DNA of 64,000 bases, taken from Acidimicrobiia bacterium (lineage in GTDB: Bacteria; Actinomycetota; Acidimicrobiia; IMCC26256; JAMXLJ01). Both the position numbers and the translations under genes were made by a program. Shown in pieces: positions 1-8,922 of the stretch. Each line of letters opens with the position of its first letter. The first letter of the stretch is position 1. The notes below the pieces were generated by a model. The model was not told the origin of the DNA, made no database searches, and saw nothing but the letters and a program-made list of their open reading frames with translations. The stretch is taken from positions 62,001-126,000 of the forward strand of contig JAMXLJ010000011.1 in the NCBI GenBank assembly GCA_024281095.1, given 5' to 3'.

Positions 1-1625
1 CCACCGAGGCCGGCGATCCCGGCCGAGAGCGAGAACGCGATGATGCGGGCCCGGGTCGGGTTGACGCCGATGGCCTGGGCTGCGGTCTCGCTGCCCCGCA
101 ACGCGTCCAGATACCGGCCGATCGTGCCGCCGCGCACGAAGATCACCAGCACGCTCACGACGGCGAGGATCGCAATGCAGAGGAAGAAGAACGACTTGTT
201 GTTGGCGAAGTCGATCCCGGCGAACTTGGGGCGAGGCACCTTGATCGGGTTCGCGCCGCCGCCGACCCAGTCGAGCGGCACGAGCACGCTCTCGAACATC
301 AACGCGAACGCGAACGTCGCGAGCGCGAGGTAGATGCCCCCGAGGCGCAGCACCGGGATCGCCAACAACGCGCCGACCACCGCGGCCATCGCCGCGCCGG
401 CGAGGATCGTGATCATGACCGAGACGTGGTAGTTGCTCACGAGCTGCGCGGTGGTGAACGCGCCGATCGCGGCGAAGGTCGCCTGGCACAGCGAGATCTG
501 CCCGGCCATCCCCGTGATCACGACGATGGAGAGGAAGATCGTGCTGAGGATCACGGCTTCCGTTCCGAGCAGGAGCCAGTAGTTCGAGCTCAGCACGAAG
601 GGGATCGCGATCGCGAGGACGATCAAGGCGAAGATCCGCGTGGCCCACGTGAGCCCGCGGGAACGCTCGAGCGCCGCGAGTCCGGGCGGCGGGGGGTCCA
701 CGCCGGCGAGTGGGTCGGTGACCTCGCGGCGGTTGCGCAGCGACGGCCAGAAGATCAACAGCAGGAACAGCGCGACGAACGGCAGCGAGGGCCGCAGACC
801 CTGTGCCAGCACGCTCGCCGGCGGCAGATACCCACCCAGCAAGCCCTGCGCGACGCCGAGCAGGATCCCACCGAGGAGCGTCAGTGGGATGCTCGTCAGG
901 CCGCCGAACGCGGCGGCCGCGATCGCGGCGACGATGAGCACGGTGAAGTTGGTCGCGCTCACCTGCGCGAACAACGGCGCGAGCAGCACACCGGCCAGAC
1001 CCGCCACGAGGCTCGACAGCATCCACGCGATCGTCCCGACCCGCCCTGCGTTGATGCCGCTCAGCTCGGTCATGCGCGCGCTCTCGACGACCGCCCGCAT
1101 GCGCAGGCCGATGTCGGAGAACCGGAACAACGCGGTCAGACCGATGACGACGACCGCGGTGGCGATCAGCGTCGCGACCTGATCGCCGTTCAGCGCGTAA
1201 TCGCCGAAGTGGTACACCGCGAAGTTGCTGCCCTGTGACGAGGGCCAGATGCCCTCGACGCCGAAGCTCGGGCTCTGTCCGAACCACAGGTTCACCAACT
1301 GCGGTATCGCGACGAGAAGGCCGAGCGCGGCGACCAGCCGCGCCACGTGTGGCGCAGTGCGCATGAACCGGAAGATCAACCGGTCGAGCACCAGGCCGAC
1401 GAGCGGGCCGAACACGAGGACCGCGAGTACGAAGGCCGGGATGATGGGCCACTTGTGGCGCACGTGCGTGTCGTAATAGACGGCCGCGGACACGTATGCC
1501 TGAGCGCCGAACGCCAGGTTGAACACGCCCGATGTCTTGTACGTGAGCACGAGGCCGATAGCGACCAGCGCGAACACGCAGCCGAACGGGATACCCCGGA
1601 GGACGTAGGTGATGAGATCGGTCAC
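1..1625 (-). CDS. Fused LivH-LivM branched-chain amino acid ABC permease (3' end outside window)
   Basis: At least 541 codons are read from a GTG at 1625 to the left edge without a stop. The first ~300 residues match the LivH type (early segment FALVAIGLVLTYKTSGVFNL). After a short hydrophilic linker (residues ~310-340), a LivM-type half follows, with GQISLCQATFAAIGA and LRGSETAAQAIGVNPTRAR. Both halves are strongly hydrophobic. The two permeases are usually separate proteins; here one inner-membrane polypeptide carries both. It lies 31 nt downstream of the matching substrate-binding lipoprotein, and a purine-rich GGGGCGG precedes the start. The ATPases (LivG/LivF) are presumably beyond the left edge. 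Substrate specificity cannot be read; relatives import branched-chain amino acids, amides, urea or aromatic acids. Confidence 0.88.
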   Translation of the reverse strand, partial: MTDLITYVLRGIPFGCVFALVAIGLVLTYKTSGVFNLAFGAQAYVSAAVYYDTHVRHKWPIIPAFVLAVLVFGPLVGLVLDRLIFRFMRTAPHVARLVAALGLLVAIPQLVNLWFGQSPSFGVEGIWPSSQGSNFAVYHFGDYALNGDQVATLIATAVVVIGLTALFRFSDIGLRMRAVVESARMTELSGINAGRVGTIAWMLSSLVAGLAGVLLAPLFAQVSATNFTVLIVAAIAAAAFGGLTSIPLTLLGGILLGVAQGLLGGYLPPASVLAQGLRPSLPFVALFLLLIFWPSLRNRREVTDPLAGVDPPPPGLAALERSRGLTWATRIFALIVLAIAIPFVLSSNYWLLLGTEAVILSTIFLSIVVITGMAGQISLCQATFAAIGAFTTAQLVSNYHVSVMITILAGAAMAAVVGALLAIPVLRLGGIYLALATFAFALMFESVLVPLDWVGGGANPIKVPRPKFAGIDFANNKSFFFLCIAILAVVSVLVIFVRGGTIGRYLDALRGSETAAQAIGVNPTRARIIAFSLSAGIAGLG

Positions 1626-1656
1626 TCGCCGCCCCTACTTCTGTCGGGTTCGGTCG

Positions 1657-2970
1657 TCACTGCCTCGCGTACGGTTTGGAGCCCTCGACGGTCGCCGGTG
1701 TGCCGTCCCAGCAGACGAACGGCTTGCCCGGTGCCGCCCATTGCACGACGAACTTGCCGGCCTTGACCATCGTGAAGACGCCGCACGACCGGGGGTAGTG
1801 CAGGTCTGTGTGCTGCTTGGTCCAGTCGATCGGAGCCAGCATGCCGCCGGCGTCGTACGACGTTTCCCGGTTGAGGCCGTCGATCACCTTCTGACGGGTG
1901 AAGTTGGGCCCGGCGGCCCGCAGGCCGGTCACGAACATGTCGGCGTTCGTCCATCCGATCGAGGCGTTCTCGGTCTTCGTGTACCCCGCCTTGTCCATCC
2001 AGGTGACGTAGTTCTGCAGCGCCGGGAACTTCGGCGTCGTCTCGAGGGGCGATTCCTGCACGAGGACGATCGAGCCCTCGAAGAAGCCGCCGTTCTTCGC
2101 CATGAAGTCGTGGTCGTAGGCATTGGGGAGGTACTGGGGCACGTTGAGGCCCTGCTGGCGCATTTCCCGGGCCAGCGTCAGCACGCCGTTGTTGTCCATG
2201 CACGTCGTGACGAAGTCGACGTTCGCTTCGCTCATCTTCTTCACGTCGGCGCTCATGTCGGTGACGCCGAATGACAGGGCCTTCGTCGAGTACACGACCT
2301 TGGCCACGGGGTACTTGTCGAAGCTCGTCTTGATGCCGTCGACACAGGCCGCCGAGTTCGCCACGTTGTACGCCAACACGCCGATCCGCTGCTTGTGCAG
2401 CTTCCACGCCACGTAGGGCAGCAGGATCGAGGGGCAGTTCGCTCCGTTGCACAGCGCACCGAGGTGGCCGAAGAGGTTGGGCGGACCCGTCCACTCGTCG
2501 TTGATCCCCCAACCGTAGGTTGGAATGTTGTTCTGGGCCAGGAGCGACGCGCCACTGAACGAGAAGATCGTCGCCACCGGGAGCACGGCGAACACGTTGT
2601 CCTGGTCGATGATCGCCTGCACTTCGCGCTTGTTGTTCGACAGCTGGTCGTCGTGGCGGCCGACGAGGACGAGCTTGCGCCCGTAGATCCCACCCTGGCT
2701 GTTGATCATGTTGAAGTACGCCTGCACGCCGTCGAACGCGGTGCCGTACTGGCCGCCGATCGGGTTCGTCGTGGACGCGACGCCGCTGACCCGGATCTCC
2801 GTGGCGGTCACGCCGGGTTCGTTCACCGGGGGGAAGGTGCCGGCCGCGGCCGTGGTCGCCGTGCCGCCCGAGCTCGTCGTGGTGGTCTTCGTCTTGCCCG
2901 AGCTCGAGTTGGCGCATGCCGCGGCCAGGAGCAAGAGCACGGTCGAGGCCGCGAGCCAACGAGCGCGCAT
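1657..2970 (-). CDS. Branched-chain amino acid-type ABC transporter substrate-binding lipoprotein (LivK-like)
   Basis: 437 aa. The N-terminus is a lipoprotein signal with lipobox LAAAC (Cys19), followed by a Thr/Ser/Gly-rich linker. The mature part is a type I periplasmic binding fold (Peripla_BP_6), with EIRVSGVASTTNPIGGQYG and QAYFNMINSQGGIYGRKLVL. The protein would be anchored outside the membrane and deliver substrate to the fused permease encoded 31 nt downstream. A GGGGGGATC purine run lies ~6 nt before the ATG. An imperfect TGAC-type palindrome (3024-3041) lies about 60 nt upstream, which suggests control together with the catabolic genes further right. The ligand is unknown. Confidence 0.88.
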   Translation of the reverse strand: MRARWLAASTVLLLLAAACANSSSGKTKTTTTSSGGTATTAAAGTFPPVNEPGVTATEIRVSGVASTTNPIGGQYGTAFDGVQAYFNMINSQGGIYGRKLVLVGRHDDQLSNNKREVQAIIDQDNVFAVLPVATIFSFSGASLLAQNNIPTYGWGINDEWTGPPNLFGHLGALCNGANCPSILLPYVAWKLHKQRIGVLAYNVANSAACVDGIKTSFDKYPVAKVVYSTKALSFGVTDMSADVKKMSEANVDFVTTCMDNNGVLTLAREMRQQGLNVPQYLPNAYDHDFMAKNGGFFEGSIVLVQESPLETTPKFPALQNYVTWMDKAGYTKTENASIGWTNADMFVTGLRAAGPNFTRQKVIDGLNRETSYDAGGMLAPIDWTKQHTDLHYPRSCGVFTMVKAGKFVVQWAAPGKPFVCWDGTPATVEGSKPYARQ

Positions 2971-3023
2971 TCAGAGATCCCCCCATCGGTAACAGCCGTA
3001 CCCAGTACGGAATCGGCGTGTTC

Positions 3024-3041
3024 CCTAACACTAACGTCAGG
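3024..3041. promoter_or_regulatory. Imperfect copy of the TGAC-N6-GTCA operator upstream of livK-like gene
   Basis: CCTAACACTAACGTCAGG matches the 18-bp palindrome found at 18924, 42201 and 46288 except for A in place of G in the left arm and an AT-rich spacer. It is centred about 62 bp upstream of the lipoprotein start. Assignment to the same regulator is inference. Confidence 0.4.
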
Positions 3042-3131
3042 TTTTTCCCGCGGCCAGGTCGCCGCCCGCACGGCACGAATGGGCTGGGAAATGCGCCGGG
3101 CCCGCCGCAGCACGCGGCTTAGGGTGGCGCC

Positions 3132-4730
3132 GTGCTCACGGCGCGCGGGATCACGCGCATCCTCGGCGGCAACGTCGTGCTCGACGACGTCTCGTGCACC
3201 GTCGGTCCGCACACGCGCCTCGGGGTCGTCGGTCGCAACGGCGTCGGGAAGTCGACCCTGTTGCGGGTCCTCGCCGGCGTCGAGCCGCCCGACGGCGGCG
3301 AAGTGGTGCGCAACCCTCCCGCGCTCACCGTCGGGTACCTCCCGCAGGAGCCCGACGCCGTCGCGGGCGAGACGCTGCGGGCATACCTCGCCCGGCGCAC
3401 AGGGGTGGCGGGCGCCGCGACCGAGCTCGACGAGCTCACCGACGCGCTCGCGGTCGACCCGGACGCGCTCGACCGCTACACCGAGGCCCTCGAGCGGTTC
3501 CTCGCGCTCGGCGGCGACGACTTCGAGGCCCGCGTCGGTGTCGCGTGCGCGGACGTCGGCCTGCCGGCCGATCGTCTCGACGTCGAGATGACCGCGCTGT
3601 CGGGCGGGCAGGCGGCCCGGGCGGCGCTCGGAGCGATTCTGCTGTCCCGAGTCGACGTGCTGCTGCTCGACGAGCCGACGAACAACCTCGACTTCGCGGG
3701 CCTCGAACGTCTCGAGGCGTTTCTCGGCGACCGCGCCGGTGGGCTGGTCGTGGTCTCTCACGACCGCGCGTTCCTCGACCACGCGGTGGACCGGATGCTC
3801 GAGCTGCACGAGGAGACTCACCGCGCGTCCGAATTCGCCGGCGGGTGGAGCGACTTCGTGGCGGCCCGCGCCCTCGCCCGTGGCCAGCAGATCAGCGCCC
3901 ACGAGAAATACCGAGCGCAGCGCGACGAGCTCGCCGAGCGGGCCCGGCGCCAACGGCAGTGGTCGGAGGCAGGGGTGCGCGCCGTGAAGCGTTCGGGCGA
4001 GAGCGACAAGCATCTGCGCCACCGCAAGACCCAGCGCAGCGAGAAGCAGGCCTCGAAGATCCGCACCACCGAGCGGCGCCTCGAACGACTCACGGTCGTC
4101 GACAAGCCGTGGGAGGGCTGGCAGCTGCGGATGCAGCTGGCGTCGAAGAACCGCAGCGGCGACATGGTGGTGCGAATGACGGACGCGGTCGTCGAGCGCG
4201 GCGCATTCCGCCTCGGCCCGATCGACGTCGAGATCGCGTGGCGCGACCGCGTCGCGCTGCTGGGCCCGAACGGCTCGGGGAAGAGCACGCTGCTCGCCGC
4301 GATGTTGGGACGCCTTCCGCTCGCGTCGGGCGAGCGCAGGATGGGTCCCGGCGTGGTGGTCGGCGAGATGGACCAGACCCGCGCTGCGTACTCCTCGTCG
4401 GCAACCGTGCTCGACGCGCTCATCGCCGACACGGGCATGCGCATCGACGAGGCTCGCTCGCTCCTCGCGAAGTTCGGCATCGGGGCGGCTGCGGTGAACC
4501 GTCGTGGCGACCAGCTCTCACCAGGCGAGCGCACCCGGGCCGTGCTCGCCTCGCTCATGGCGCGCGGCGTGAATTTCCTCGTCCTCGACGAGCCCACGAA
4601 CCATCTCGACGTCGAGGCGATCGAGCAGTTGGAGGCCGCGCTCAACGACTACGACGGCACGCTGTTGGTCGTCACGCACGACCGCTGGCTTCTCGACACG
4701 GTGAAGCTCACGCACGAGATCGCGCTGTGA
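3132..4730 (+). CDS. ABC-F family ATP-binding cassette protein (ribosome-associated type)
   Basis: 532 aa with two ABC domains and no membrane segments. Domain 1 has Walker A GRNGVGKST, signature LSGGQAARAAL and Walker B LLLDEPTNNLD. Domain 2 has GPNGSGKST, LSPGERTRAVL and LVLDEPTNHLD. A charged linker rich in Arg/Lys (residues ~240-330, HLRHRKTQRSEKQASK) joins them. This is the ABC-F layout (Uup/EttA/antibiotic-protection types), which acts on the ribosome rather than in transport. The GTG start at 3132 sits 6 nt after TAGGGT (3120-3125), so the mRNA may be leaderless; AGGGTGG could also serve as a ribosome site. It converges on the peptide-transporter operon with a 10-nt gap. The particular ABC-F subtype cannot be assigned. 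Confidence 0.9.
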   Translation: MLTARGITRILGGNVVLDDVSCTVGPHTRLGVVGRNGVGKSTLLRVLAGVEPPDGGEVVRNPPALTVGYLPQEPDAVAGETLRAYLARRTGVAGAATELDELTDALAVDPDALDRYTEALERFLALGGDDFEARVGVACADVGLPADRLDVEMTALSGGQAARAALGAILLSRVDVLLLDEPTNNLDFAGLERLEAFLGDRAGGLVVVSHDRAFLDHAVDRMLELHEETHRASEFAGGWSDFVAARALARGQQISAHEKYRAQRDELAERARRQRQWSEAGVRAVKRSGESDKHLRHRKTQRSEKQASKIRTTERRLERLTVVDKPWEGWQLRMQLASKNRSGDMVVRMTDAVVERGAFRLGPIDVEIAWRDRVALLGPNGSGKSTLLAAMLGRLPLASGERRMGPGVVVGEMDQTRAAYSSSATVLDALIADTGMRIDEARSLLAKFGIGAAAVNRRGDQLSPGERTRAVLASLMARGVNFLVLDEPTNHLDVEAIEQLEAALNDYDGTLLVVTHDRWLLDTVKLTHEIAL

Positions 4731-4740
4731 CCGGTCGCTG

Positions 4741-5784
4741 CTAGCCGGCGCTCTCGCCGTTCGGGCTCGGCTCGACGAGCAGCGGTTCGCCCGGCTCCAA
4801 CGGGTAGTGGCACGCGACGTAGTGGCCGGTGCGGATCTCGCGGATCTGCGGCTCCTCTTGCGCGCATTTCTCGGTCGCACGGGGGCAACGGGTGCGGAAG
4901 CGGCAGCCACTCGGCGGCGCGACCGGCGACGGGATCTCGCCGCCGACGATCGGACGCTCGCCGGGCCGCACCGTCGGGTCGGGCACGGGGATCGCAAGCA
5001 GGAGCGCGGCGGTATACGGGTGCGCAGGCGCCGCGTACAACGCGTCGGGCTGCGCGACCTCGCACAGCTTCCCCAGGTACATCACCGCGACGCGGTCGCT
5101 GATGTTCTTCACCACCGCCAGGTCGTGTGCGATGAAGATCATCGTCAGGCCGTAGCGGGCCTTCATGTCCTCGAGCAGGTTCAGGATCTGCGCCTGCACG
5201 GACACGTCGAGCGCCGAGACAGGCTCGTCGCAGATGATCAGCTTCGGGTCCGTGATGACCGCGCGCGCGATCGAGATGCGCTGGCACTGCCCGCCCGAGA
5301 ACTCGTGGGGCCTGCGGTGACCGGTGGCCTCGGGATCGAGGCCGACGGCCTCGAGCACCTCGTTGGTCTTGCGCTCGCGGCTGCGGTCATTGCCGATCTT
5401 CCAGATCTCGAGCCCCTCGCCGACGATGTCGCGCACGCGCCGCCGCGGGTTCAGCGAGGAGATCGGGTCCTGGAAGATCATCTGCAGACGCGGGCGAATG
5501 CGGCGCAGGGCCTCACCCTTGAGCTCCGTCAGCTCCGTGCCGTCGAAGCGGATGCTCCCCGAAGTCGGCCGGGGGAGCTGCACGACCGCGCGGCCCGTCG
5601 TCGACTTGCCGCAACCCGACTCGCCGACGAGGCCGAGCGTCTCGCCCTCGGCGATGTCGAGGCTGACGTCGGAGACCGCGTGCACCTTCTTGCCGTGCCC
5701 GGCCGGGAACTCGACGACGAGGTTCTCGATGCGCAGGAGCGTCTCGCCCGGTGAGCGCAGGTGCGCGGTCCCGCTGCCCGCCAT
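4741..5784 (-). CDS. Oligopeptide/dipeptide ABC transporter ATP-binding protein (OppF/DppF type)
   Basis: 347 aa. Walker A GESGCGKST, signature FSGGQCQRISIARA, Walker B LIICDEPVSALD and switch His (FIAHDLAVV). The C-terminal oligopeptide-transporter domain has the Cys-rich CRFRTRCPRATEKC motif, which in this family often binds an iron-sulfur cluster. The ATG at 5784 shares one base with the stop of the preceding ATPase gene (TGATG), so translation is coupled. It is the last gene of a five-gene peptide importer operon. The open frame continues far upstream of this start, but that part lies over the neighbouring gene and is not real. Confidence 0.92.
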   Translation of the reverse strand: MAGSGTAHLRSPGETLLRIENLVVEFPAGHGKKVHAVSDVSLDIAEGETLGLVGESGCGKSTTGRAVVQLPRPTSGSIRFDGTELTELKGEALRRIRPRLQMIFQDPISSLNPRRRVRDIVGEGLEIWKIGNDRSRERKTNEVLEAVGLDPEATGHRRPHEFSGGQCQRISIARAVITDPKLIICDEPVSALDVSVQAQILNLLEDMKARYGLTMIFIAHDLAVVKNISDRVAVMYLGKLCEVAQPDALYAAPAHPYTAALLLAIPVPDPTVRPGERPIVGGEIPSPVAPPSGCRFRTRCPRATEKCAQEEPQIREIRTGHYVACHYPLEPGEPLLVEPSPNGESAG

Positions 5785-6965
5785 CACACGCTCCCGGGTG
5801 CGGATGCCGTCCCGCCCATGAGGGTGGCGGTCGCGTCGGCTTCGGGGACCGCTTCCTCGGCCGCCGCGACGGGGAGCCGTCCTTCGGCGCGGTTGCGCTC
5901 CAAGGCGGCCCGACCTTCGGGCGTCCCGACGGGGAACCAGCAGCGGTAGGCGTGTCCCGGCGTGTCGGCGTCGATCAGCGGAGGCTCCTCGGTGCGGCAC
6001 TTCTCCTGCACGTACGGGCAGCGCGGGCTGAACTTGCAGCCGGCGGGCGGGTGCACGAGGTCGGGCGGCCGGCCGAAGATCACCTCGAGCCGGGTATGGC
6101 TCGGGTTGTTGATCTTCGGGATCGAGCGCACGAGCGCCTCGCTGTAGGGGTGGCGCATCTCGCGGAAGAGCACGTTGGTGGGCGCTTTCTCGACGATCCG
6201 CCCGGCGTACATCACGGCGATCTCGTCGGCCCGGCCCGCGACGACGCCGAGATCGTGCGTGACGAGGATCATCGCCATGAAGCGCTCGCGCTGCTGCGAT
6301 TGCAGCAGGTCGAGGATCTGGGCCTGCACGGTGACGTCGAGCGCGGTGGTCGGCTCGTCGGCGAAGAGCAGCTTCGGGCCGCAGGCGATCGCGATGGCGA
6401 TCATCACCCGCTGGCGCATGCCTCCCGACAGCTGGTGCGGATACTCGGCGAGACGCCGCTCCGGCTCCGGGATCCCGACCGACGCGAGCAGCGCGAGCGC
6501 GAGCTCGTTGGCGTAGCTCCGCGAGATGTCGAGGTGGTACAGCAGCGACTCGGTGATCTGGCGACCCACCTTGATGACGGGGTTGAGCGACGTCATCGGG
6601 TCCTGGAACACCATGGCCATCTGGGTGCCCCACAGCCCGCGCATGTCCTCGGCCGAGGCGCGGCCGATCTCCTTGCCCTCGAACTTGATGCTGCCCTCGC
6701 GCACCACGTTCTTCTTCGGCAGCAGCCCCATGATCGAACGGCTGAGCACCGTCTTGCCCGAGCCCGACTCGCCGACGATGCCGAGCGTCCGGCCCCGTTC
6801 GAGCGAGAACGAGACGCCGTCGACCGCGCGCACGAGGCCCCGGTCGGTGCGGAACAGCGTGCGGATGCCGTCGACGTCGAGCAGCGGGCCGTCGAGGGGC
6901 GCCGACGGGAAGCGTTCGTCCGTGTTCATCGACCGACGGTGCCGTCGCCGCAGGGTTGGGCTCAC
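5784..6965 (-). CDS. Oligopeptide/dipeptide ABC transporter ATP-binding protein (OppD/DppD type)
   Basis: 393 aa. Walker A GESGSGKTV, signature LSGGMRQRVMIAIA, Walker B LLFADEPTTALD, then the C-terminal domain with CKFSPRCPYVQEKC. It forms the heterodimeric cytoplasmic motor with the OppF-type protein. The GTG at 6965 overlaps the upstream permease stop (GTGA) and has GGGAGAG 6 nt before it; an internal ATG at 6929 is less supported. The C-terminus after residue ~345 is Ala/Glu/Arg-rich and is not part of the conserved domain. Confidence 0.92.
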   Translation of the reverse strand: MSPTLRRRHRRSMNTDERFPSAPLDGPLLDVDGIRTLFRTDRGLVRAVDGVSFSLERGRTLGIVGESGSGKTVLSRSIMGLLPKKNVVREGSIKFEGKEIGRASAEDMRGLWGTQMAMVFQDPMTSLNPVIKVGRQITESLLYHLDISRSYANELALALLASVGIPEPERRLAEYPHQLSGGMRQRVMIAIAIACGPKLLFADEPTTALDVTVQAQILDLLQSQQRERFMAMILVTHDLGVVAGRADEIAVMYAGRIVEKAPTNVLFREMRHPYSEALVRSIPKINNPSHTRLEVIFGRPPDLVHPPAGCKFSPRCPYVQEKCRTEEPPLIDADTPGHAYRCWFPVGTPEGRAALERNRAEGRLPVAAAEEAVPEADATATLMGGTASAPGSV

Positions 6966-7957
6966 AGCGCGCTCTCCCGCACGTCGAAGCGCTGGCGCAG
7001 CGCGTCACCGAGGAAGTTGAGTGCCATCACGGTGAAGAAGATCGCCGCGGACGCACAGAACACGATGTGCGGCGCCTCACCCGTGGTGAGGTCGCCTCGT
7101 CCGTCGTTGATGATGTTCCCCCATGTCGCTTTGTCGGCGCCGATGCCGGCGCCGATGATGCTCAACGCCGCCTCGGCGACGATCACGACTGCGACCGCGA
7201 GGAAGGCGAGCGAGACCATCGCGGGCACGACGTTCGGCAGGATCTCCCGGAAGATGAGGCGACGGTTCTTCGCGCCCTGAGCGCGAGCCGCGAGCACGAA
7301 GTCGCGCTGGGCCCACGTGAGCGTCGCCGCACGCGCGATGCGGGCGAGCGCCGGGATGGCGATGATCCCGAGGGCGAGCACGACGGTCGCGAGGCCCGTC
7401 ATCTGCACGCCGAGGATCGTGCGGCCTCGCAGGAAGATCGACAGTGACAGCGCGAGCACGAGCGCGGGGAACGAGAGGAGGATGTCGAGGATCGCGACGA
7501 TGACCGCCTCGAGCCGGCCGCGGTAGAAGCCGGCGAACAGGCCGAGCAGACCCCCGATCAGGAACCCGATCGCGACCGCGGAGACGCCGACGGTCAAGGA
7601 GTTGCGTGCACCCCAGATGAGCCGCGCGAGCAGGTCGTGGCCGATGCTGTCGCCGCCGAGAAGGTGACCGTTCGTGCCGGGGCCCTGACGGGCGAGGCCC
7701 GAGAAGCGGTCGTTGGCCGCCGGGATCGGAAGGATCGGTGCGAGGACCGCCGCGCCCACGACGAGGACGAGCCACGCGGTCGCGATCCATGCACCGACGC
7801 CGAACTTCTTCTTCCTGCGCCGGCCGGGCTCCGCCTCGACGGCGACGATGTGTCCGACACCGGGCGTGGGCTCCAGGCCGGTGGGGCCGTGTGGCGCCGT
7901 GCCGGTCTCGACGCTCTCGTCGAGCGGTGCGATGGGGCTACGCGGCTGCTCGGGCAT
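6962..7957 (-). CDS. Oligopeptide/dipeptide ABC transporter permease (OppC/DppC type)
   Basis: 331 aa. A ~60-residue cytosolic N-terminus ends in a basic RRRKKK patch. It is followed by six predicted membrane segments and the binding-protein-dependent transport signature around EILPNVVPAMVSLAFLAVAV. The motif HLLGGDSIGHDLLARLIWGARNSL is typical of OppC/DppC proteins (shortened here: GGDSIGHDLLARLIWGAR). The ATG at 7957 has GAGG about 8 nt upstream and overlaps the end of the OppB-type gene by 20 nt. It pairs with that permease to form the membrane channel. Confidence 0.92.
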   Translation of the reverse strand: MPEQPRSPIAPLDESVETGTAPHGPTGLEPTPGVGHIVAVEAEPGRRRKKKFGVGAWIATAWLVLVVGAAVLAPILPIPAANDRFSGLARQGPGTNGHLLGGDSIGHDLLARLIWGARNSLTVGVSAVAIGFLIGGLLGLFAGFYRGRLEAVIVAILDILLSFPALVLALSLSIFLRGRTILGVQMTGLATVVLALGIIAIPALARIARAATLTWAQRDFVLAARAQGAKNRRLIFREILPNVVPAMVSLAFLAVAVVIVAEAALSIIGAGIGADKATWGNIINDGRGDLTTGEAPHIVFCASAAIFFTVMALNFLGDALRQRFDVRESAL

Positions 7958-8885
7958 GGCGGATCCTCGGATCGAGCACCGTATACAGCAGGTCGACGAC
8001 GAAGTTGATGAGGACGTATCCCACGGCAACGACGAGCACACATGCCTGGAGCAGCACGTACTGGCGTTGCGAGATCGCGTTGAAGATCGTCAGGCCCATC
8101 CCCGGAATCGAGTAGATGACCTCGATGATCAACGTGCCGCCGATGAGCGCGCCCACACTGAGACCTGCGGCGGTGAGCAACGAGAAGCTCGAGGGCCGGA
8201 GCGCGTGACGGAAGAGGATCCGTAGGTTCGTCAGCCCCTTCGACTTCGCCATCGTGATGTAGTCCTCTTGGAGCGTGGCGATCATGTCGGTGCGCAGGAG
8301 CCGCATGAACACCGCCAGCTGACCGGCCGCGAGGCTCGCCGCGGGAAGGAACCACGCCTTGAACCATCCCGAGAGGCCATGGGTCGCGTTCGGGAAGATC
8401 ACCGGAAACGTGTGGTTCTTGACGCCGAGGTAATAGGTCAGCAGGAACAGCAGGACGAAGTCGGGAACCGACAACAACCCGAAGACCGTGAGGTTGGCGA
8501 TCTTGTCCGCGGCGGAGCCCGCCTTGTAGGCGGCGAAGACGCCGAGTGGGATGGCGATGGCGAGCGCCAGCACCTCCGCGTAGAGCATCAGCTGCAAGGA
8601 CTTCGGCAGCGCCTGGCGGATGATCGTCGTGGCCTTCTGGTGGGTCTGGTAGTCCTGGCCGAGGTCGCCGTGGACCACGCCGTTCAGCCACTTGCCGTAC
8701 TGCGTGAAGAAGGGCTCTTTGAGCCCGATGTCCTTGCGCAACTGCTCCCGCTGCTGGTTCGTGCCGAACGGGATGATGACCTCGGCCGGGTCGCCGGGGA
8801 GGAGGCGGATCAACAGGAACGCAAAGAAGCTGACCACGAGCAGCACGACCACGAGCTGCACCAGCTTCGTCACCAGCAATCGCAT
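7938..8885 (-). CDS. Oligopeptide/dipeptide ABC transporter permease (OppB/DppB type)
   Basis: 315 aa. A hydrophobic N-terminal anchor is followed by FAFLLIRLLPGDPAEVII, the standard OppB/DppB opening, then the periplasmic loop with LGLKEPFF-like spacing (DIGLKEPFFTQYGKWLNG). The C-terminal signature lies around LPKSLQLMLYAEVLALAIAI and LRHALRPSSFSLL. It has six membrane segments. It sits 37 nt after the substrate-binding lipoprotein and overlaps the OppC-type gene by 20 nt, so the complex is encoded in order SBP-B-C-D-F. Confidence 0.92.
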   Translation of the reverse strand: MRLLVTKLVQLVVVLLVVSFFAFLLIRLLPGDPAEVIIPFGTNQQREQLRKDIGLKEPFFTQYGKWLNGVVHGDLGQDYQTHQKATTIIRQALPKSLQLMLYAEVLALAIAIPLGVFAAYKAGSAADKIANLTVFGLLSVPDFVLLFLLTYYLGVKNHTFPVIFPNATHGLSGWFKAWFLPAASLAAGQLAVFMRLLRTDMIATLQEDYITMAKSKGLTNLRILFRHALRPSSFSLLTAAGLSVGALIGGTLIIEVIYSIPGMGLTIFNAISQRQYVLLQACVLVVAVGYVLINFVVDLLYTVLDPRIRHARAAA

Positions 8886-8922
8886 GCGTACTCCTGCTTC
8901 AACTCCCCGGCGTCCGACTCGC

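Noticed and set aside
4741-7008. A continuous frame suggesting an OppD-OppF fusion
   Set aside because: Upstream of 5784 this frame encodes Arg-rich shadow sequence, while the frame of 5784-6965 has a complete OppD. The two genes only overlap by one base.
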